A stretch of 64,000 nucleotides of DNA. It comes from Tsukamurella sp040611135. Lineage in GTDB: Bacteria > Actinomycetota > Actinomycetes > Mycobacteriales > Mycobacteriaceae. Both the position numbers and the translations under genes were made by a program. Shown one piece after another: positions 58,429 to 64,000 of this stretch. Below the pieces are notes generated by a model. The model was not told the origin of the DNA. It was given only the letters and a program-made list of their open reading frames with translations, and did no database searches. The DNA lies in NCBI RefSeq assembly GCF_040611135.1, contig NZ_JBEXNL010000007.1, positions 124,001-188,000 on the forward strand, read 5' to 3'. How positions within the stretch are numbered: position 1 is the first letter of the stretch; each line of letters begins with the position of its first letter.

Positions 58429-59361
58429 TCAGTAGTGGAAGGTGTCCGACGGGGCCGGGGCGTGCTCGCCCTCGATCCCGTCCGAGACCACGATGCCGTA
58501 GGCGCGGGCGAGGTCGAGGATCTTCGTGGCCCGTGCGATGCGCGGCAGGTCGGAGCCGTTGCGGATCTCGCCGCCGTCACGGTCGAACTCCGCGAAGAAC
58601 TCCCGCGACCAGCGGATGTCCTCGGGCGAGGGGCTCAACCCCTCGTTCACCGGGTGGCACTGATCCGGCGTGAGGCAGATCTTGCCGGTCATGCCGAACT
58701 CGGCCGAGACGGCCGTGGCCTCGCTGAGCAACAGTCCCTTCGAGCCCACCGTCGGGCCGTCGATGGCGCCGGGGAGGTGCGCCGCCTTCGCGGCGATGGT
58801 GAACCGCGACCGGGCGTACGCCAGGGTCATCGGGTCGCCGCCGAAGCCGGTGTCCCGGCGGAAGTCGCCGATGCCGAAGGCGAGCCGGAAGGTCCCCTTG
58901 GCGGACGCGATCTCACCGATCCGCTCCAGCCCCCGGGCCGTCTCGACCAGCGCGACGATCAGCGTGTCCGGCAGCCGCTTCGCGGTCTCGGTCACGTGGT
59001 CCATCGACTCGACCATCGCGAGCATCACGCCACCCAGGTGCTTCGCATCGCGCAGCGCCTCCAAGTCGTCGGCCCACCACTGCGTGCCGAAGCCGTTCAC
59101 GCGCACCCAGGCGCCCGGGGGCACACCGTCGTTCTCCCGCCCCAGCCAGTCGACCACGTTCGCCCGGGCGACGGCCTTGTCCTTGGGCGCGACCGCGTCC
59201 TCGATGTCCAGCACCACGATGTCCGCACGCGAGCGGGCGGCATCGTCGAACCGCTCGGGTTGCGCCGCGTTCACCAGGAGCCAGCTCCGGGCGAGCACGG
59301 GGTCGATCCGGAAGCCGATGGGCTCGTCGGCGTCGGTGGTCGTGGGAGCGCGCAGGGTCAT
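58429..59361 (-). CDS. CitE-like HpcH/HpaI-family CoA-ester lyase
   Basis: This 310-aa TIM-barrel protein begins with RSWLLVNAAQPERFDDAARSRADIVVLDIEDAV, the CitE-family signature with the metal-binding acids, and it retains ALVETARGLERIGEIA. Related enzymes cleave citryl-, malyl- or methylmalyl-CoA. No citrate lyase subunits are nearby, so it acts alone on an unknown CoA ester or malyl-type substrate. Confidence 0.85.
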   Translation of the reverse strand: MTLRAPTTTDADEPIGFRIDPVLARSWLLVNAAQPERFDDAARSRADIVVLDIEDAVAPKDKAVARANVVDWLGRENDGVPPGAWVRVNGFGTQWWADDLEALRDAKHLGGVMLAMVESMDHVTETAKRLPDTLIVALVETARGLERIGEIASAKGTFRLAFGIGDFRRDTGFGGDPMTLAYARSRFTIAAKAAHLPGAIDGPTVGSKGLLLSEATAVSAEFGMTGKICLTPDQCHPVNEGLSPSPEDIRWSREFFAEFDRDGGEIRNGSDLPRIARATKILDLARAYGIVVSDGIEGEHAPAPSDTFHY

Positions 59362-59416
59362 CGTCTGTGGCCTCAGGTTTCTGCTGTGGGTTCGATGAAG
59401 AGGGTACCGATACGCG

Positions 59417-59448
59417 GGAAGGCCCCGGGCGAGTGCCCGGGGCCTTCC
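59417..59448. terminator. Terminator hairpin downstream of the first mycolyltransferase
   Basis: Perfect 14-bp stem (GGAAGGCCCCGGGC and its complement) with GAGT loop, 26 nt after the gene end on the minus strand. Confidence 0.75.
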
Positions 59449-59473
59449 TTACGATCGCTGCGTCAGCGCGGGG

Positions 59474-60436
59474 TCAGTTGAACCAACCGGTGCGCTGCAT
59501 CTGCCAGACCTGGTCGCTCCAGTAGCCCCAGGTGTGGGTGCCCACCGACGAGAAGTCGTAGTGAGCGGACACGCCGGCCTTGTCGGCGGCGGCCTTGAAG
59601 GCCTCCGACTGCGACTTGGCGAGGATCTCCAGCGGCACACCCTGGACGATGTCGGCGGGCGACGGGTTCGGGGTGTACTTGCCGGGCTCACCGGTCGAGG
59701 CGGTGATCCACAGCTTCAGGCCCTTCATGCGGCCGGCCTGCACGGTCGGGTCGTTCTTCGCCCAGTTGGCGTCGAACGGGCCGCCCCACATGTCGAGCAC
59801 GTTGTAGCCGCCCGCGTCCAGCATCGCGACACCCACGGCGACGGGCATGCCCGGGGCCGAGGTGTTCAGGAAGCCCGACAGAGCCGCGGCGCGCTTGTAC
59901 ACGCCGGGGTTGTTGGCAGCGTTGATGAGGGCGGCGCCGCCACCCATCGAGATGCCGACGAGCGAGAGGTTGCTCGAGAAGCCGCGCGACTTGATGTACG
60001 CCGGCAGGCTCGTGGCCAGGAAGTTGCCCCAGGTGGGCTTGTAGGTGCCGTTGCCCTGCTTCGACGAGTTCGCCCAGTTCGTGTAGAAGCTGGCCGTACC
60101 GCCGACGGGCATGACGACGTTGACGCCCTTCTCCGACAGGAAGGCGACGTTGGAGTCGCGCTCCCAGCCCGAGACGTCCTGCGTGGCGCGCAGGCCGTCG
60201 AGCAGGACGACGGTCGGGGCCTTGGCCGGATCGGTCGTCGTGGAAGCCCACGAACGCACCGTGACGGCCGGCATGCCGGCACCGTCGACCTTCTCGGACT
60301 TGAATCCCTTGGGCGGGTTCTTGGCGCTACCCGGACCCCAGGCACCGGCGACGCCGGCACCCATGCCGGCGAGGGCGGGCACCATGGCCGCGGTGAGAAC
60401 CGCCGCACCCGCTCGCTTACCCCAGGCTGCTCGCAT
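59474..60436 (-). CDS. Antigen-85-type mycolyltransferase/esterase (copy 1)
   Basis: This 320-aa exported protein has a signal peptide (about residues 1-32, cleaved near GVAGAWGPG). It has an alpha/beta-hydrolase domain with nucleophile Ser in LVGISMGGGAAL and a likely catalytic His in SSVGTHTWGYWSDQ near the C-terminus. Antigen 85 enzymes transfer mycolic acids onto trehalose and arabinogalactan in the cell envelope. AGGAGAGG precedes the ATG at 60436. A GTCACA repeat array lies 80-140 nt upstream. It is about half identical by eye to copy 2. Confidence 0.92.
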   Translation of the reverse strand: MRAAWGKRAGAAVLTAAMVPALAGMGAGVAGAWGPGSAKNPPKGFKSEKVDGAGMPAVTVRSWASTTTDPAKAPTVVLLDGLRATQDVSGWERDSNVAFLSEKGVNVVMPVGGTASFYTNWANSSKQGNGTYKPTWGNFLATSLPAYIKSRGFSSNLSLVGISMGGGAALINAANNPGVYKRAAALSGFLNTSAPGMPVAVGVAMLDAGGYNVLDMWGGPFDANWAKNDPTVQAGRMKGLKLWITASTGEPGKYTPNPSPADIVQGVPLEILAKSQSEAFKAAADKAGVSAHYDFSSVGTHTWGYWSDQVWQMQRTGWFN

Positions 60437-60513
60437 TGCTGACCTCTCCTTTTTCACGCGTTGCCGCGCATTTGCTGGTGGACCGGACAGCCCGTCGTTC
60501 CCGACCAAGCATA

Positions 60514-60582
60514 GTCACAGCCGTCACTCTAACATCGTTCGTCACACATGTCACATGTTTCACACTCGTCACATGGGTGACA
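60514..60582. repeat. Phased array of GTCACA-type 9-nt units upstream of mycolyltransferase copy 1
   Basis: Units start at 60514, 60523, 60541, 60550, 60559, 60568 and, as GTGACA, 60577; all are in a 9-nt register and only 60532 is degenerate. On the minus strand they read TGTGAC, upstream of the gene at 60436. GTCACA direct repeats are the binding element described for MtrA in mycobacteria. Confidence 0.75.
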
Positions 60583-60665
60583 CTCTCCCTGGATCTCATC
60601 GAAATCACAGGGTAAGTCGTTACAGACGCTCCCGTATTCCTCAGGAAAGTCATCCACATCACAAT

Positions 60666-60707
60666 ACGACAGACGACCCCATTCGTCCGAACGAGGCCGT
60701 CTGTCGT
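60666..60707. terminator. Hairpin downstream of mycolyltransferase copy 2
   Basis: ACGACAGACG and CGTCTGTCGT arms with a 22-nt loop, 27 nt after the stop of the copy 2 gene on the minus strand. Confidence 0.6.
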
Positions 60708-60733
60708 GTGATCTGTTCGTGCGTTCGCGAAGT

Positions 60734-61711
60734 CTACTTCGAGAACCAACCGGTGCGCTGCATCTGCCACACCTGGTCCTGCCAGTAGCCCCAGGTGTGG
60801 GTGCCGGCCGGCGGGAAGTCGTAGTGCACCTTGTTCAGGCCGGCACGCTGCGCGGCGCCCTGGAAGGAGCGCGACTGCGACAGCGCAAGCCACTCGAGCG
60901 GCACGCCCTGGATGACATCGGCGGGGCCCGGGTTCGGGGTGTACTTGCCGAAGACGCCGTTACCGGCCGAGATCCACAGCGGGATGTTCTTGAGGCGGTT
61001 CACCTGGACGGTCGGGTCGTTCTTGGCCCAGCGCGAGTCGAACGGGCCGCCCCACATGTCGAGGCCGGCGTTGTAGCCGCCCGAATCGAGGGAGGCGATG
61101 CCGACGGCGATCGGGATGCCCGGCGCCGAGATGTTGTTCAGGCCCGACAGCGACGCGGCACGCTTGTAGTAGCCGTTCGAGTCGAGGGTGTTGATGATCG
61201 CGGCGCTACCGGACATCGAGAGGCCGACCAGCGAGACGTTGTCGCTGAAGCCGAGGCTCTTGATGTACTGCGGCAGGCTGGTCTTCAGGAACGAGGCCCA
61301 GGTGTAACGGTAGGGCTGGCGGTTCGTGGACGACGGCGCCTGCCAGTCGGTGAACCAGCTCGAGGTGCCGCCGACGGGCATCACGACGTTGATGCCCTTC
61401 TGCGACAGGAAGGCCACGTTGGCGTCGCGCTCCCAGCCCGAGACGTCCCAGGTGGCGCGCAGGCCGTCGAGGAAGACCACGGTGGGGGCGGTCTTCGGGT
61501 CGGTCGTCGTGGACGCCCAGGTGCGGACCTTCACGTTCGGCATGCCGGCGCCGTTGACGAAGGCCTGCTTGAAGCCCTTCGGCGGGTTCTTGGCGCTGCC
61601 CGGACCCCACGCGTTCGCGGCGCCCGTGCCGGCGATCGTGAGGGCCGGAATGGCAGCCACGGTGACGGCGGCAGCGACAGCCTTCTTGGCCAAGCCGTTA
61701 CGCATACGCAT
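60734..61711 (-). CDS. Antigen-85-type mycolyltransferase/esterase (copy 2)
   Basis: This 325-aa exported protein has a basic N-terminus and signal peptide (about residues 1-36, ending ANAWGPG) and the same domain as copy 1. Its nucleophile elbow, LVGLSMSGSAAI, is closer to the GLSMSGS of mycobacterial Ag85. The C-terminus ends GTHTWGYWQDQVWQMQRTGWF, almost identical to copy 1. The ATG at 61711, 6 nt after GAGAG, is preferred over 61705. No GTCACA array precedes it, so the two copies are probably regulated differently. Confidence 0.93.
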   Translation of the reverse strand: MRMRNGLAKKAVAAAVTVAAIPALTIAGTGAANAWGPGSAKNPPKGFKQAFVNGAGMPNVKVRTWASTTTDPKTAPTVVFLDGLRATWDVSGWERDANVAFLSQKGINVVMPVGGTSSWFTDWQAPSSTNRQPYRYTWASFLKTSLPQYIKSLGFSDNVSLVGLSMSGSAAIINTLDSNGYYKRAASLSGLNNISAPGIPIAVGIASLDSGGYNAGLDMWGGPFDSRWAKNDPTVQVNRLKNIPLWISAGNGVFGKYTPNPGPADVIQGVPLEWLALSQSRSFQGAAQRAGLNKVHYDFPPAGTHTWGYWQDQVWQMQRTGWFSK

Positions 61712-62071
61712 TCGTAACTCTCTTCCTTGTTCGGTCGCCCGGTGGGCGCGTCCTACCGCCTGCGCGGGCCCGGTGGACCGGGACCGTCCGGTACCACAGG
61801 AGACCCCCATGGCACGGCAAGACAGGCGGAGCAGTGCTCATCAGGCACTGTATGCGACATCTCAGTTCCTGACAAACTCTTAGTCGGGCGCGCGTCGGCG
61901 TCCGTTACTCCCGAACGCAAAGATCGTCCATACTGCATGGTCAGCGCTGGACAACCGGTACTTTTCGGCCTCGGATCAGGCCGCGTTCAACCCGTGAACC
62001 TCTCAGCTTCCGCCCAGAATCAGGGTCGACGGAAGGTGTCGGCGCACCGTCGGACCCCGTACCGTCGGGGC
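61712..62071. promoter_or_regulatory. Divergent region between mycolyltransferase copy 2 and the fRMsr gene
   Basis: This 360-nt stretch has no supported gene. It should hold the promoter of copy 2 (minus strand). The right end contains a TACCGT box (62060-62065) 6 nt before the GTG of the fRMsr gene, suggesting a leaderless start. I see no other repeats. Confidence 0.45.
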
Positions 62072-62560
62072 GTGTCGTTCTCCCTTCCCGAACTCCCCGA
62101 CTCCCCCGCCGAGCGCTACGCCGAGCTCGCCGACCACGCCCGGGCCCTGATCGACGGTGAGCCCGATCGGGTCGCCAACGCCGCGAACCTCTCGGCTCTC
62201 GTGAAGGCGACGGTGCCCGACCTCAACTGGGTGGGCTTCTACTTCTTCGACGGTGCCGAGCTCGTCGTGGGCCCCTTCCAGGGGCTGCCGGCGTGCATCC
62301 GCATCCCGCTCGACCGCGGCGTGTGCGGGGCCGCCGCGCGCACGCGCGAGACGCAGCGGGTCGACGACGTGCACGCGGTCGCGGACCACATCGCCTGTGA
62401 CGCCGCCACCCGTTCGGAGCTCGTGGTGCCGTTGATCGGGCCCGACGGTGCCCTCGTCGGCGTCTTCGATCTCGACAGCGAGTTACCCGCGCGGTTCAGC
62501 GACGACGATCAGCGCGGCCTCGAGGCCGTCGCCGCGGTGTTCGTGGCATCGCTGGCCTGA
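62072..62560 (+). CDS. msrC: Free methionine-(R)-sulfoxide reductase (GAF-domain)
   Basis: This enzyme reduces free methionine-R-sulfoxide. The 162-aa single GAF domain has the diagnostic cysteines in GLPACIRIPLDRGVCG and in VADHIACDAATRSELVVPL; the last is the usual catalytic Cys and the others act in resolving. The WVGFYFFDGAELVVGPFQG start is typical of the family. The GTG at 62072, after TACCGT with 6-nt spacing, is the likely leaderless start. Confidence 0.92.
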   Translation: MSFSLPELPDSPAERYAELADHARALIDGEPDRVANAANLSALVKATVPDLNWVGFYFFDGAELVVGPFQGLPACIRIPLDRGVCGAAARTRETQRVDDVHAVADHIACDAATRSELVVPLIGPDGALVGVFDLDSELPARFSDDDQRGLEAVAAVFVASLA

Positions 62561-62582
62561 TCCACCCGGCCGCGGCGGGCGA

Positions 62583-62680
62583 TTCGGGTGCGAGAAGCCA
62601 TCCGCACCCGAACCGCGCGAGCGCACCCGGCACGCCGGGTGCGACAGGGCGAAACGGGTGCGGGAGCGCATCCGCACCCG
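62583..62680. repeat. Three consecutive GGGTGCG hairpins
   Basis: Hairpin 1 has TTCGGGTGCG/CGCACCCGAA arms (62583-62612), hairpin 2 CGCACCCGGC/GCCGGGTGCG (62622-62643), hairpin 3 CGGGTGCG/CGCACCCG (62655-62680). Hairpins 1 and 3 are near copies with similar loops. They fill the gap between convergent genes. Confidence 0.8.
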
Positions 62681-62736
62681 GGCTGCCCCCTCGATCGCCG
62701 ACGTGACGTCACGCGGCGGTGCGCGCAACAGCGGCG

Positions 62737-64000
62737 CTAGAAGCCGCGGCCGGGGTTGAGGAGGTTCTTCGGGTCCCAGACGGCCTTGATGCCGCGGTGC
62801 AGGTCGAGGACGTCCTCGGAGAGCTCCTCGCCCACCCAGCGGGCCTTCAACACACCCACGCCGTGCTCACCGGTCAGCGTTCCGCCGAGCTCCAGCGCGG
62901 CCTGGAAGACCTCGTCGGCGGCGTCCCAGATGGCCTGGGGCACCTCCCGCTGATCCTTCGGGTAGATCAGCGTGGGGTGCAGGTTGCCGTCGCCGGCGTG
63001 CGCACACGTGGGGATGTCGACGTCGTACTTCGCGGAGATGGCCTCGATCCGGGCGAACATCTCCGGCAGCTGCGAACGGGGCACGCCCACGTCCTCGGAG
63101 AAGATGTTGCCCGCGTGCTCGTAGGCGTGGAAGGCGGCGCGGCGGACGGCCAGCAGCTCGGCCGCCTCGACGGGATCGTCGGAGACCACGGTGTAGTGCG
63201 CCCCGGCGGCCTCGAACTCGCGGGCCAGGACCGCGGCGTCGGCGGGCGTCGAGCCCTGGCCGATGAGCATCGCCCGGGTCTCCTCCTCGAGCCCGAAGGG
63301 GCGCAGCGCCTCCACGCACTCGAGGGTGCGGCGGTCCATGAGCTCCATGAGCGCGGGCACCACGCCGGTGCCGACCACCGCGGCGACCGCGGCCGCCGCG
63401 CTCACCACGTCCGGGAAGGACGCGGCGACGGTCGTCGGCGGGATCACCGGCGCGGGACGGAGTTTGACGGTGACCTCGGTGACGATGCCGAGCGTGCCCT
63501 CGCTGCCGACCAGCAGCTGGGTCAGGTCGTAGCCCGTGACGCCCTTGACGGTGCGCCTGCCGGTCTTGATGATCCGGCCGTCGGGCAGCACGACGGTCAG
63601 CCCGAGCACGTACTCGCGCGTCACGCCGTACATGACGCAGCGCAGGCCGCCCGCGTTCGTCGCGACGTTGCCGCCGATGGAGCAGATCTCGAACGACGAC
63701 GGGTCGGGCGGGTACATCAGGCCGTGCTCGCGGACCGCGCGGTCGAGGTCGGCGTTGAGGACGCCCGCCTCCGCGCGGGCGTACTGATCGGCGACGTTGA
63801 TCTCGAGCATCGCGTTCATCTTCGCGAGCGAGATGATCACGCAGCCCTCGATGGCGCTGGCCCCGCCGGCGAGGCCGCTGCCCGCGCCGCGCGGCACGAT
63901 CACGACGTCGTTGGCGTAGCACCAGGCCGCGGCGGCGGCGACGTCCTCGGTGGTCTCGGCGAGCACCACCGCGAGCGGGACCGCTCCGTGCACCGGCGAG
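62737..64000 (-). CDS. GlcD-type FAD-dependent oxidase/dehydrogenase, C-terminal part (cut by window edge)
   Basis: Members oxidise glycolate, D-lactate or similar 2-hydroxyacids. The 420 codons seen include the FAD-binding PCMH motif PRGAGSGLAGGASAIEG and EICSIGGNVATNAGG, the VVLPDGRIIKTG strand, and the C-terminal signature CAHAGDGNLHPTLIYP, followed by LTGEHGVGVLKARWV. The start lies beyond the right edge: the frame is open to 64000, and family members are about 450-480 aa, so roughly 40 residues are missing. Confidence 0.92.
   Translation of the reverse strand, partial: SPVHGAVPLAVVLAETTEDVAAAAAWCYANDVVIVPRGAGSGLAGGASAIEGCVIISLAKMNAMLEINVADQYARAEAGVLNADLDRAVREHGLMYPPDPSSFEICSIGGNVATNAGGLRCVMYGVTREYVLGLTVVLPDGRIIKTGRRTVKGVTGYDLTQLLVGSEGTLGIVTEVTVKLRPAPVIPPTTVAASFPDVVSAAAAVAAVVGTGVVPALMELMDRRTLECVEALRPFGLEEETRAMLIGQGSTPADAAVLAREFEAAGAHYTVVSDDPVEAAELLAVRRAAFHAYEHAGNIFSEDVGVPRSQLPEMFARIEAISAKYDVDIPTCAHAGDGNLHPTLIYPKDQREVPQAIWDAADEVFQAALELGGTLTGEHGVGVLKARWVGEELSEDVLDLHRGIKAVWDPKNLLNPGRGF

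Overview
The window comes from a GC-rich, mycolic-acid-type actinobacterium of the order Mycobacteriales. The evidence is a type VII (ESX) secretion locus with PE and PPE partners, two antigen-85-type mycolyltransferases, a Ku/LigD end-joining pair, a fused transhydrogenase alpha subunit, and many start codons 6-7 nt after a TANNNT box, as on mycobacterial leaderless mRNAs. Tsukamurella or a near relative is my best guess; nothing in the sequence proves the genus. I see no rRNA, tRNA, insertion sequence, prophage or CRISPR array.

1-16942 (minus strand) is one ESX operon, read right to left: a 101-aa helical protein, a 1022-aa protein with repeated FGR motifs, eccA, eccB, eccC (single chain), PE, PPE, two Esx proteins, espG, an EspI-like MinD-family protein and eccD, which runs off the left edge. 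From eccB to eccD the order is that of M. tuberculosis ESX-2 (Rv3895c to Rv3887c, from memory). The FGR-motif protein is the least explained part of the window.

17434-32907 is a mixed housekeeping and regulatory region: a lipoprotein, a ROK regulator, an ABC-F protein, a Fic enzyme, a winged-helix/Nudix pair, L-serine dehydratase divergent from an adenylate cyclase, a ClgR-like regulator, two MFS transporters, a LysR/EamA divergent pair with a clear operator, and a hydrolase. 32958-42432 holds a stand-alone condensation-domain protein, ku and ligD (with a truncated LysR protein and a hexanucleotide repeat between them), a P1 peptidase, a trypsin-like protease and a PAP2-diacylglycerol-kinase fusion. 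41560-43835 has lysG/lysE and an NAD(P)-binding protein.

43974-55473 carries pntAB behind a cysteine-containing upstream ORF, a MarR/dehydrogenase pair, a Cys-rich membrane-anchored protein, a thioesterase/cupin pair next to a GlxA-type AraC regulator, and the fructose PTS operon fruR-fruK-fruA-ptsH. Enzyme I (ptsI, 55576) is divergent from fruR, so this region encodes a complete fructose phosphotransferase system. The right end has VOC and YceI proteins, a CitE-like lyase, two mycolyltransferases (the first preceded by a phased GTCACA array), free-methionine sulfoxide reductase and a truncated GlcD-type oxidase.

At least sixteen genes appear to be leaderless. Operon-internal genes instead have Shine-Dalgarno sites or ATGA/TGATG stop-start overlaps.
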